This document shows, one piece after another, positions 18,049-29,780 of a stretch of 64,000 nucleotides of DNA (within the stretch, counting starts at the first letter, position 1; every line of letters starts with the position of its first letter). Made by a program: the position numbers and the translations under genes. Origin of the DNA: Heliopora coerulea (Eukaryota; Cnidaria; Anthozoa; Scleralcyonacea; Helioporidae); contig JASJOG010000148.1 in the NCBI GenBank assembly GCA_030142905.1, positions 139,501-203,500 on the forward strand, in the 5' to 3' direction. The notes beneath the pieces were generated by a model. That model searched no databases, was not told the origin of the DNA, and saw only the letters and a program-made list of their open reading frames with translations.

Positions 18049-21000
18049 CTACTTCATGACATAGTCTTTGTATCTCCTAGGTAAAGTTCTTGGTCTAGGT
18101 GGTAATAGGAAGTGCGGTTTAGGTGGTTGTGAATGAACAGGTGGTTGTTCTTCATCTTCATCATCAGGCTGGTCGGATAATCTTGATGAAACTATCTTTG
18201 TCTTGAGGAGGTCATGGCAATTCCGCCTGTACTGTACTGTTGTTGACCATCCAGAGTTGTGATGACATATGATCTTGGGGCAGAGACGAGTTTGGATACA
18301 GTTGCTGGTACCCAAATATTACCTTGACGTAGGTAGACACTTTCTCCAATTCCAAGTGGTGATAACTGGCTCCTTTGTGATAATTCTCTTTCTGCCATTT
18401 CTGCTGTTTCTTTAGCTGTTGATGTATGTTGACTGGTACTTCAGGTTGTAGTAACTCTTTAGCTAGAGGGATCTTTGTTCTTGCAACATGACTCAAGAGG
18501 AGTTGCAATGGTGAATATTTCATCCCAGTAACGGGTGTGTTATGGTACTCTAGCAGACCAATGTATGGGTCTTCTGATTTCTTGATAATCCGCTTCACAG
18601 TTTGCACTGCTTTTTCACTCATGCCATTTGATTGGGAGTACATTGGGCTGGACGTTGTTTGGATGAATCCCCATTCTGTAGTAAATTCCTTGAACTCTTT
18701 GCTGTTAAAAGGCATGTTGTCAGAGACCAATTCTTTCAGGATGCCATGTCTGGCAAAGATAGATTTTGTGTCAAATTACTGTTCCAGCTGTCTTGTTTGC
18801 AAGCAGGCTAATCTTGATCTACTTTGAGCAGTAGTCAACTACGATAAGGTAGTTCTTGCCTTTGATTTTGCACAGGTCAGTACGTAACTTTTGCCATGGT
18901 CGTTTAGGTATTTGGTGTGCTATCAAAGGTTCTTCCTGATTTCTGCTTTGGTATGTGGCACACGTGGTACATTTGGATACTTTCTTGTAGATATCATTTG
19001 ACATGCCAGGCCAGTAGATGATTGCTCTTGCTCTTGCTTTGCATTTCTTGATGCCCAAATGACTTTCGTGAATGAGATTGAGCATGTCATTGCAAATTGA
19101 TGTGGGGATAATGAGTTTGTTTCCCTTGAATATCAGGCCCTCTGCTTCATTCAGGTCATGGCATATGTTCCAGTATATCGCAATGTTCTGCAGAATGTTA
19201 CGGTTGTGATTTGGCCACCCTTGGACCAACTGTTGCTTCAGTAGTTGCAGGGTTTCATCTGGAGCTTGGTTATTTTCTTAGGGGATGCTGGTAAAGCTGT
19301 CACCATGCTGTGTACCATGACTTCAATGTCTTAATTCAGCTCCTTTTCTCCCTTTTCTAGTAAGTATACTCTAGACAAAGTGTCGGCGATGAAAAGGAAC
19401 TTTCCAGGTACATATTTGACTTTTGGTTGGTATTTCTGCAGTCAGATAAAAAGATGTTGAATTCGTGGTGCCTGAGCCAGTGCTTTGGCTATGATGGCTT
19501 CCAAAGGCTTGTGGTCACTCTCTACAGTTATTTCTCTTCCGTAAATTAATTGATGGAATCGTTCACAGGCAAACACAATTGCAAGTAACTCTTTCTCTAT
19601 TTGTGCATAGAGTTTCTCAGTGTTTGTGAGAGATCAAAAAGCATAAATAACAGGGTGTCCTTCCTGAATTAAACATGCACCTAGGCTGCTTTGCAATGCA
19701 TCAACTTGAAGGGTAACAGGTTTGCCGATGTCATAAAATCGTAAAACTGGACTGCTTGTGAGAACTGCTTTGATTCTTTTGAGTGATCTATGGTGTTCTT
19801 CATGCCAGAACCATCGGGCGTCTTTGTTGAGAAGACTCCACAGTGGCGCTGTGATTTCAGACATGTTAGGGATGTACTGCAACAGGTAATTTACCATTCC
19901 CAATAGGCGTTGTAAATCTTGTTTGGTCTGAGGACGAGGCATTTTGATTATGGTTTGATCTTTTTCTGGGTCTGGCGTGAAACCTTCAGCACTGACGATG
20001 TTGTCAAGATATTTCACTTTGTCGACTCGTAGTTGGATCTTTTCCTTGTTGAATTTGATGTTACGCTCCCTTGGTCAATCCAGAGCTTTCTTTAGTACTT
20101 TGTCATGCTCTTTGGTGGTGGTTCCTGAAACTATGATGTCGGAGAACTCTTTGTCGATTATCATTTATGCAACATATGATGCAGAACACAAACCAAAGGG
20201 TATACGGTTGAACTTGTAATGGCCGAATGGTATGTTAAATGCACAAAGATGGGATGACTCTTTATCGAGCTTCTTGTGCCAGTAGCAATTTGACATATCG
20301 ATAATGGAGAACACCTTCTTTCTGCTTAGGTTATTTGAGATGGTTTCGGCTGTCAGGGCGCTGTAGTGCTCTCTCTTGATCACTTTATTAAGGTTCTTTG
20401 TATCTGAACACAGTCTTAGTGTTCCATCTTTCTTTTCAACAATAACAGTGCTATTTACCCAACCCGTAGGACCATCAACTTTGCTGATAACTCCTGACTT
20501 TGACATTTTATTGAGCGTTTCTTTGAGCTTTGGTATAAGGCTCGAGGGAACTTTCGTCGCAGGGTCGATCATTGGTTTGGCATTGTTGCGTAGCTCAATG
20601 TGATATTCTCCTTGAACGAGACCTAAACCATTGAATACATTATCATATTCTCGAAGGATGTCTGTTGTACTCTCATGGACTTTGTTGACGTGATTTATGC
20701 TAATCAGTTCAAGGTCGTGACAAGTTTGTAATCCGATCAACGGCTTTGTGTTAGATGTTTGAACAACGAAGAATTCTGCCTTGGTTTTCTTGTTTCCATC
20801 TCGCTCGATATTCAGTGAACATTTTCCTTTGACAGGAACTCAAGCTCCTCCACACGCTGTTAGTTTTGTGTGAGTGGAGTTGAGTTTCAGTTTCTTGTTT
20901 ATTTCGTTGAATATGCTCTCGGGTAATACATTGCACTGCGCGCCAGTGTCCATCTTGAAATGTACATTCTTGCCGTTGACTTTGATGCTAGTCAGGATTT

Positions 21001-21839
21001 AATTTCCATCGCTTATTGTTGAAATTTCTCCAAGAAACAGTTCTTCCATGCTAGAGTCATCACTGCTTTCGTCTTGTTGGACTTTGTGTACACATTGCTT
21101 TGGTTTTGGAGGGTTAAAAACTTTAGTACGACACATTTTGGCCAAATGATTGCTTCCTTGACATTTATGGCAGGTTTGTCCAAATGCAGGGCATCGTCTC
21201 AGTGCATGATTTGAACCATTATGCTTGCACAACTTAGTTTTGCTTGATTTTCTGCTCGTATGCTTGAATTGTTCTTTGACTTTGTCTTTGGGATGATGTT
21301 TGTTTTTATACATGTGCAGTGCTCCTACTTTGAATGGAGAGTTGTTTAGGTTTTTCCCTTGATTCCTGCTTGTCTCAGTGGCTCTCACAGCACTAATGGC
21401 TTTCTCTAATGAGAGGTTGTTGTCTCAAAGTAATTGCTCCCTGACACTGTCATTGTCGATTCCACAGACAATTCGATCTCTAATTACACTATTGCGTAGC
21501 TCTCGCCTTATTGCGAAGGTCAAGTATGAATTCATCAAGTGTTCTTCTGTTTTGTTCACATGTGTCAAACACGTAGAGCTCGTAGGTTGTGTTTCTCTTT
21601 GGCGAACAGTAATCCTCAAATTTTTGAATGAGTGGCTCGATTTTATCCTTTTCCGTTTCAGTGAAACTAAAAGTATCGTAGACGGCCTGCACTTCCTCAC
21701 CAATCGTATGAAGAAATACTGCACACTGAGTTGCTTGGTCTTTCTCATTGCCTCCATTTGCCTTAGCGTATAAATTCCAGCATTGTCTCCATTTACACCA
21801 GTTTTCAGCCACATTTCTGTCCATTTTCAATGGACCCAT
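18049..21839 (-). pseudogene. Gypsy gag-pol, multiply broken
   Basis: In order from the 5' end: Gag starts at the ATG at 21839 and ends with a CCHC knuckle (CHKCQGSNHLAKMC, near 21,170). An aspartic protease region at about 20,990-20,750 includes the DTGAQC active site. RT at 20740-20165 has VFSIIDMSNCYWH and the IPFGLCSA segment; the region expected to hold the Y-x-D-D motif is damaged. RNase H spans 20017 to about 19,450. The integrase HHCC zinc region (HESHLGIKKCK) and core lie at 19229-18212. The C-terminal segment runs to 18049. The layout (protease, RT, RNase H, integrase) is that of invertebrate Ty3/gypsy elements. Several stops and frameshifts make it inactive. Confidence 0.88.
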
Positions 21840-21870
21840 GGTGAAAAATTTTATCCCAAACCTGACACCA

Positions 21871-21994
21871 CGTAATAAACTCTTACTCCGAGACAGGCAA
21901 TTAACAATTATATATTTTGAGAACTTACGGCTACAAAAAAGATGGTGTTGAATGACCACGGAGTGGATGTGTCATGCTGGTTAATATAATTACA
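21871..21994 (-). repeat. 5' LTR of the gypsy element
   Basis: 124 bp copy of the LTR, followed in element direction by the primer-binding site. Confidence 0.92.
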
Positions 21995-22074
21995 ATATGA
22001 AAACGATTGCTAAACCTTTTGTTCCTAATGATATTACTTGTCCTAAAAGATTTATTAATGGAGTTAACAAACGT

Positions 22075-22870
22075 CTAACCTTTTTTCTCTAGATTGTAAA
22101 CAGCTTTGGCAGAATTACACACAACCTTTTGGAGTCCCACTAGTATCACTTTTATGATCCCTGCTACTGATATTGAAACTATATTCTCCTTTGCCCATTT
22201 TTTTAATCTTTTCAAATGTGATATATCTTCTACTTGTTGATATCTAACCTCTTTATATTTTATGGGATGATTAGTTTCATCGATTGTTTCTTGAAAATGG
22301 TTGGCTTCTATATTAAGTGCACCATTATCCCCTATCCTAGAAGAAATATGAATAGTCTCTGGTGGATCAGTAGATGCTAAGAGAATTTTTTTTTTCATCA
22401 AATGAAAGCTTCTTATTTCCAATTTCATACTTCTTTTTGTTAATTTCAATGAGTGGATAATTTTTAAGATATTGGTCATTTTCTCCTTCCAAAACATTAG
22501 GTTTTTCTATAACTTCATTTTCTTTTTCTGGGAGTCTATCAATTAGATCCTTAAATTGTCCCTTTGCTTTTAATGATTCAAGAATTTTATTTTTACCAGG
22601 TTTCAAAATTAGAATTGGCCTACTTAATCTATCCCTTTTGGTTGTTCTATCTGTAATTTTATTTTTAAAAAGTACCAAACCATTATTATTAATATATGTT
22701 CAATAAACTATTTCTCTTGATATGGCATTATTACCTCTAAGTCTTTTTTATTTAACATTAATTATCTTAATTCTATTAATCTCTTCTTCACAATTAATAA
22801 GCCTTTAATTTATTTTTAATTTTTCTGGACTGAACTCTATTTCCCTCTCTTCTGTAAAAGCCAAATTAAA
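22075..22870 (-). pseudogene. Membrane-associated protein gene of the virus-like block, frameshifted
   Basis: Coding sense starts near 22,870 and runs, with several stop codons, into the frame at 22678-22367 (KNKITDRTTKRDRL, LIDRLPEKENEV). At the T10 run 22386-22395 the frame changes. It then continues with IHISSRIGDNGALNIEANHF, a Tyr/Gln-rich linker, and a C-terminal hydrophobic helix (WAKENIVSISVAGIIKVILVG). The order, charged coiled-coil N-terminus then a membrane helix, suggests a structural membrane protein. It has the same strand as the genes at 16.3-17.6 kb; the gypsy element has split the block. Confidence 0.5.
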
Positions 22871-23479
22871 AAATTAATCAGAAACAGAATACGAAATCAA
22901 CATTCTCTTCTTTAACTTTCATTAGGTGTTTTAATTGTGATTGTTTTACTGTCATCATCATCTACCCGTTCAGTATTCTTGAATTCATATGTACTTTTAA
23001 TTAGTGTTCTTTTAGTCAACTATCACTAAAACCCCATTTTAGTCATGCCTAGAACTAAACAAGACTAAAAATATTTTGATGTTTGAGTGCTAAAAACTAA
23101 TGTCGTATTGGACTAAATGTATAAAACTAAAATAGTATGTGCAAAATAATGAGGGCAAAGGTGACAAAAACCAAATGAAAACCAATTCAAGATCATTCAG
23201 AAACATGTGCATGTGGTCATTGCAAATTCATGTTTCAATAGTTCATACTCAAACATAACTGGCTGCTCTAATTTTCCGCCTTTTCGACATGCATTTCCTG
23301 CTTCTGTGTGTGTTTGGACTTTGATGTACGTACTACATACGTCGATTTCCAAGACTAAACATAATTTGGTTTTGAGAATAATGCTACGGCAGCGGAAACA
23401 GACCTTAGACAATCTAACAACAGTTCATCGTCTGCTACTTGTCCTGGAGTTGGATGGCCAAGGAGTGCTGTTTGGGACT

Positions 23480-25190
23480 ACTTTCTGTACCTGGAATCTA
23501 CAAATAAAAGTCAATGCCAAGTAGAAATAAGTAGAAAATTTACAACTAATTTGAAAAGGCATTTGGAGAAAGAAGCATTCAGAGGAATTCTGTAGGAGTG
23601 AAAAGGAAAATAAGAGAACTAGTAATGTTTCTTCTCAATTTACAAAGGACAAGAAGCACCATTCCCTTGATGATTTAATGAAAAGAAATGCTTATTTCTT
23701 GGTGTTACAGCTCACTTCTTCAACAGAAATGACCACAAAGATAAATACCTTGACACTTGCTGTCCAGTTATTTGAAACACCATATACTGGAATACACATA
23801 CTACGTTTACTGAAAACGATTTTGTCAGAATATGACATTGGGATAGAAGGTGTTACTGTTATTTTGACAAATAACTGCAGTAATATGATGAAGGCTTTCA
23901 ACGCTGACTCACTTGTTGATCTCCAAGAGGGACACATACAGGATGTAGAGACAATGGAAGAAAACAGTGATTCTGAGGTAGATTTTGAAAGGAGTAAAAT
24001 GTTACCTTAAGAAAACGTTGCCAAAATTCTCAAGTATGAAAGTAATGAATAAGATAATGACTTGGCTTTCAGTGGATTTTGCCAAAAATGAAGCTGCTTT
24101 TCCCATATATTGCAACTTGTTGTCCGAGTTTGAAAAAGATTGTAAAAAGGCACAGGCATTACTGTCAACGTGTAACAAGTCTGGTAAAGTTAATGAAACG
24201 TTAATGAAGCTCTCTGACAAGAACTTCTTGTTCTCTATTTGCCCTAAAGATGGAGCTCTTCATATTTACTTATTGAAATACTATTACACCTTAAACCTCG
24301 CTTGACTGAAGTTCTTGCTGAAGTTGAATGTAATAACTTACAAAACAGTGATTATAAAAGCCTTGAAAATGTTCAAGATCTCTTGGAGCCCTTTGCCAAG
24401 TACACACAACTTGCAAGTGCTGAAGATATGAGCACTATTTCTATGGTAATTCCGATAATTTTGGAATCGAATTTGCATCTGGATGACATGAAAGCCAAAG
24501 CAGGGCTGTCCTGTGCCTCACAAATGTTAAAAGATGCTTTAAACAAGATATTTAAGAATATTGTTAAACCTAGTGATAAAAATGGTTCATCTAAGAATAT
24601 TTATGTTGCAGCCACCTTAGATTTACGTTATTGAGACTTACTTGATGACCATTACATTAAAACTGCAAAAACATACCTGTCTTCTGCTGCTGGTTTAGTT
24701 TCAAGTGTGCTAGAGGAAAACTGCCCAGTGGGTTGGAGAAATTACTGAGTGCAGTTGGGTTCCTGTTACACCAAGGCAAGAACATGGAATCCTGCATGTG
24801 GATGATACTATTGATAAGTCAAATGAGGTGGAAAGCCACACTGCCCATTCTGAGGCAGAACCATCCAGCCGATCCAGGAAGAGAGCAAAGACCTTCAGGT
24901 ATATTACAACTATGCTAGCAATTAAGAGGAAAGACAACAGTAAAGTACAACCAGTAGTGGCTCCTAGTGAAAAAAAAAAAATAACCATGTACCTTCATCA
25001 ACCCATGCTTGAAGAATTTGAGGCTTTGGATTTTGATCCTGTGAGTTACTGGTCTTCAAATGAAGTTAAGCAACCCCTACTTTCTTCTTTGGCTGAATGC
25101 TTGTTAACAATTCCTGCTTCCTCACCTCCTGCTGGTATTTGTACAGCAGGGCGATGAAATAGACTTGATAACCATAACTTAGAAAGAGAA
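23480..25190 (+). pseudogene. hAT-family transposase relic (ZBED-like)
   Basis: A degenerate BED-type Cys/His region lies at about 23,500-23,600, followed by a catalytic-domain segment with GVTVILTNNCSNMMKAF (D replaced by N at a catalytic position) near 23,850. A conserved linker region at 24302-24634 (LLEPFAKYTQLASAEDM) ends in IYVAATLDLRY. The C-terminal dimerisation region at about 25,000-25,190 has FDPVSYWSSNE and a damaged signature where SSAPVERVFS is expected. At least four frameshifts or stops separate the parts. No inverted repeats were confirmed. Dead copy of a cut-and-paste transposon. Confidence 0.75.
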
Positions 25191-25465
25191 GTTCTGCTTA
25201 AGAAAAACAAGTTTGTGTTAATGTAATAAAAGTTGGCTGTTGTATTTTGTTGACTTTGTAAGTGTAATGATATTTGGTGTTGTAATCTGATCAGAATGGA
25301 CCAAACTTGATATGCCTAACCTGCAGAGAGAACACCTGTTTAAAAACCAAGTATATGCTGATACATACTTGAATGTTTATTATTTTAAACATGTTTGTAC
25401 TTAGTTGTAGTGCTTATCTGCAGTGTTTGTTTTACAGTTTATTTTCATGAATTGCTGTAAGAGGA

Positions 25466-26560
25466 TTATTTAACTATAGTACAAGTGTTGCATTCATGGC
25501 TATTTGATGTGTGACTGTTATTGTTGGTGTGTCCATAGTATTTCTGGACCGTCTTGTTAATAACGTGAAGAGGAAAAGAATTGTGTTGAAGTGTAACTAT
25601 GAGATTGTTTAAGTAATTTTGAAAGCCACTTTCAGTGTTTTTAATTTTGTGAATCCTGTACAAAAAGTATTCTTATTAATCTAGTTTTATAAGAAAGTGG
25701 ACAGAAGCTTAGGTAACTCATAAGAAGTCCTTTATATGTTTATTTGTGACTGATGATTTGGAGAGCAAATCTTCTAGGAAAGGCCATTTACCATTTTCCC
25801 CTTTCTCAAAAGTAAACTTAATGTTGCGATGCTGTGAATTCAAACAGTCAAAAAATAAAATAGTGGCACCCTCATTGTGCCATTGCAACATTAAGTTTAC
25901 TTTTGAGAAAGACGAAAATTGTAAACTACCTTTCCTAGACGTTTTACTATCCAAATCATCAGACACATACACTGCATCCATCACTTTTCATGAGTTACCT
26001 AAGCTTCTGTCCACTTTCTCATAAAATAAGACCGAGAACACTTATTGACAGGATTCACAAAATTAACAACACTGAAAGTGGCTTTCAAAACGACTTAAAC
26101 AATCTCATAGGTACACTTCAATGCAATTCTTTTCCCCTTCACATTATTAATAATATGGTCAAGAAATACTATGATAACACAAACAATAACAGTCAGACAA
26201 CAAACCCAATTCTTTGAACTTCCTTTCATGGGTTCCTACTCCAAACTGACTCAACAAAGATAAAAAAGTGTTGCTAAATGCTTCTGCAATGATTTGGAAA
26301 TCAAACTTGTTTTCTCACCTTACAAAATGAAGAACCTCTTCTCATTTAAGGATCCTGTTCCAAATTAACTCAAATCTTTTGTGGTTCATCAATTCACTTG
26401 CACTGGATGTAATTCCCACTATATTGGTGAGACCAAGCCCGAAAATAACTTTCACAGGGGTGCCTGACAGAATGTCAGGTGTGAGGAAGTTGGTGCTGGA
26501 CATTTTTTAATTGGTGTTTGACATTTGGATCCCATCATTAATAAACTCTTGCTTGAAATA
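25466..26560. mobile_element. Penelope-like element relic in fold-back arrangement, with GIY-YIG scrap
   Basis: The same RT C-terminal region is encoded on both strands in inverted orientation around a short centre near 25,855. The minus strand has FEKGENGKWPFLEDLL and RIHKIKNTESGFQNYL (25984-25466); the plus strand has FEKDENCKLPFLDVLL and RIHKINNTESGFQNDL (25746-26217). Each arm is about 350 bp and at least 80 per cent alike. Downstream of the plus arm, at about 26,390-26,450, another frame reads FTCTGCNSHYIGET, matching the GIY-YIG nuclease that follows RT in some Penelope-like elements. Both arms are broken. Inverted copies are typical of this group. Confidence 0.65.
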
Positions 26561-28308
26561 ACAAACCATTTTATTAACATAAATAAAATAGAAATCAAAT
26601 ACAATTCATGCTCTACAAATAGTACAATATATTACACACATGGTAAAACACCCTACAATATAACAGTTTATGGGTTGTCTCTGCTTATGCTAAATGTTTA
26701 TACTAAAACAGAATAGAATCTGAATCAGAGTCATTGTCAAAGTTATCTTTCCACTACAGGCTTACATTACTTTTCACCTCACCACCATCAGGACATTGCA
26801 TAAAGTGAGAGTCAGAGTCTGAAACAAGACTCTCATGGTCACTATTACTAGCTCTTACTGGCTTCTGGCTCCACTGAATCCCTGTTGCCAGACAAATTTA
26901 AGCAAAAAGTATTTTTCTCACTTTTTGAATGTACAAGGAAGGGTGAAAATGGGAAGAAAGAATGCATGCCAAAACCCTCAGAAAAATGCCGCACTGGGAG
27001 TAGTCTGCTGTCTTTGATCAGCGGTCACAAAACATAATGCCCCAAATGTCATAGATTGAACTGAGAGAACAAAATGACAGCAAACAGTGAAAATTGAATG
27101 ATCACAAAATTGATAAATTGCACTGCCAGTCACTTTGACCGATCTCGGGAGTCTAGCACCGGTCAAATTATAAATTGTGTTGGTCAAATGACCGTGACCA
27201 CATGTCACTAATCCATGAGGATCAAGGATCATATCTATAAACACTTTATGAAATCACCTTGTAAAAATCGATACTTGCAATCTTGTTTTAACATCTTAGA
27301 TTCTGCCAACTGTACATTCTTCCTTAAAATAAAAGAAGCTCTACACACAAACAAGGTTAATCCTGAACTTAATGTCTAAGTTCATCATTTTAACACTACC
27401 CTCTCTTCTCTTGCACCATATGAGTAATCCATTTGTCATGTAAATATAGTTCCTGTTTTTCAATTGACATATCTTTAAACAGTTATCTCAGAGTAATTCA
27501 TTAGATGAACCACATCTCTGGTATCACAATCACACACTTGGCCTATAAATAGTTTGTTAGTTTCATATTGTACTGTAGGTGGCATAAGTTTGCCGAAATG
27601 TGTTTACTTTCAAAAAATTGTTGGTTTTCATGAAGTGTTTGATTTCATTTGTGCTACTTAGAAATTATGGTAATATGGTATATAACCAAGAGCAACTTAT
27701 CTGACAAACTTCAGCAGTGCAAATTTGCATATCAGTCTTATGAGAAGGTCTTGATTCAGCTCATATCCTGTTTACAAGGATTGCCCTATGACAAAACAAT
27801 ATTGTTAAGTGAATTAATTGTTTTAGGCAATATTGCAGCAGATCTACCAGTAGCTCCAGCCTTATGTCGCACAAGTAAAAAATATGATAAATTATCTGTC
27901 ATAATATAAATGGCAGAAGAAATCAAGTTGAATTATTTACATATTAATCATGAAGAGCATGAGGATAATCAGGGTAACAATGAAAGTAATTTTTGAGGAA
28001 TTGAGGATGATAAATTTGATCTTCTACATGGTTTAGATTGGTTGGAAAATGAAGGGGGAAAATTCTTTGGTACCAGAAATAGTGTGCCTTTACATGTTAG
28101 GAAAGGTGATTAATTACAATGCTTTAAGATTAATATGTGGAATAAGATTTTTAAAGAACAAGAGCATTTAGATAATTTTAGTTTATAGCATAATTTTTTT
28201 ACCTAGTTTTATTGTAATTGTTTGTACTATATTGTATACTGATTCTGAGGGCCACAAGTTTATTTGCCTATGGCTATTAAGTGCCACCCTCATGAAATAA
28301 AAGTTTAG

Positions 28309-28353
<45 letters not shown>

Positions 28354-29530
28354 GTAGGCAAGATGTTTCGGCATCCTCAGGGAGTGGCACCCCTGCCTTG
28401 CCAGCTGGGTAAACGAGTGACTGAAAGCCACTGCTTGCCTTAATTGGCCGTCAGTGGTAAGTAACCTCGCCTAAGGTGTTGGCAAACCTTCCCTGTTAGC
28501 CCAAAGACTAGTAAATCCTCCTGATGTCCTTTACCTTAAATGGTTGAGTGAACCCAGGACACTTACGCATCTGAAAGGAACTCTCCTAGTCTAAGAACAA
28601 AATAGATCACATCCAACTTCAGCTATTGGACTGGCGTCTAGCTCGCCTTAATTGGTCGGTTTTGCAGAACAGACCCTTAGAATAGTCTGAGAGGAAGTGT
28701 GATGTTTATTGAGGAAGTCTCATGATTTATAGGTGCAAAGCACCAGCCCTTGACAATGCCCAACCAATGGAATTGTGTATGTGAGACTGTGGTGTAAAAC
28801 GGCATTAACTGCTCACAATGTCACTTTGTCATTGCCATACCACTATAATTTATGGAACATGTGCCCACTTTGGCACAATACAGCAATTTGGGCTAAACGA
28901 CCCCATTGGCTTGTATGAGCTGACTTTCCTCAATAATAATAATAATAATGATGATAATGGTTTGTTAAGAAAATGTAGATAACAATACAATATATCACAT
29001 TGATAAACAGTTCCTAACAGAATCCAGAACAGAAATTTGAGGATTTTATGACAAATGGAGACAGAGCTTAATAGAACTCTTATGAATGCCAGAATTGCAA
29101 CTGTATTGGGCCTAAGCATCATATCCTTAATAATGGGGTAATCTCTTGTCCTCGAATGAAGTCAAAATGATATCAGCGCTGATTACTAACCCAAAAAATT
29201 TAAACCATCAAATCCTGTCAAGAGTGAACTTGGGTTGAAATTGAAGGCGTTTTTTTATATTTTCTTGGTGATCATATTTACTTAGTTATCAACAAATCGT
29301 ATAAAGAATATGAGGACAAAAGAATGCAGAAGGCCAATGAATTTCTAACCGATCTGTTGATATCCAAATTTAGTAAATTACTAGGTGGTCTAAACACTAC
29401 TGATTTTGTTGTTAAGAAATTAATATTAATATTATTAAGCCGAATATGGTTTAATTTAGAATTTTAATTGGTTATAACTCCAGTATGTATCTCTTCATTC
29501 TCGTTTCCATTCACATAAACTAGTTTAACC
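26561..29530. other. Unassigned region with a TAA microsatellite
   Basis: A (TAA)n array at about 28312-28353 is the only clear repeat. A 60-residue open segment at 27,649-27,909 and a short acidic frame at about 27,911-28,060 have coding-like composition but match nothing I know. The 28,350-28,950 stretch is more GC-rich than its surroundings and contains no long frame; it may be the 5' end of a retroelement. No RNA gene or conserved domain was found. Confidence 0.3.
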
Positions 29531-29534
29531 TTAA

Positions 29535-29551
29535 AGTGTTTATGAAACCAA
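29535..29551 (+). repeat. Left terminal inverted repeat
   Basis: The 17 bases AGTGTTTATGAAACCAA, directly after TTAA, are the exact reverse complement of 34759-34775. Similarity weakens immediately inside. Confidence 0.85.
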
Positions 29552-29780
29552 CTTTTATGTTTTCATTTTTTGTTTTAAATATGCAGTATAAACCTTAAAG
29601 AGCCTACAGTAAAAATTTTTTGGTCAATAAACCATTCTTTGTAGCAGAAAATTGCATCCTAAGAAGGCATTGTCCTCGTACAATTGTCAGCCACTTTGTG
29701 CACGACCAAATGGGCTCGTGATGTCACTGGTTGTGTACTTGTTTAGTTCTGTGTTCACTTACATATTTATTTCTATATGC

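Larger units (their letters stand above)
17803..21994 (-). mobile_element. Ty3/gypsy LTR retrotransposon with 5-bp target duplication
   Basis: A complete-ended element of 4,192 bp. The LTRs are 124 bp, 17803-17926 (3') and 21871-21994 (5' in the element's direction). They differ at about 10 positions, mostly transitions, so the insertion is not recent. The target duplication ATATG is at 17798-17802 and 21995-21999. A purine-rich tract (CTTGAGAAGAGGGG) precedes the 3' LTR, and a TGG-starting primer site (TGGTGTCAGGTTTGGG) follows the 5' LTR. The 5' LTR has CG instead of CA at its inner edge. It interrupts a minus-strand virus-like gene block. Confidence 0.93.

Noticed and set aside
27000..27260. 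GACCG-containing palindromic words as transposon ends
   Set aside because: The words are short and no matching flanking duplication was found.
28183..28431. Minus-strand frame with a Leu run
   Set aside because: The Leu run is the translated TAA microsatellite.
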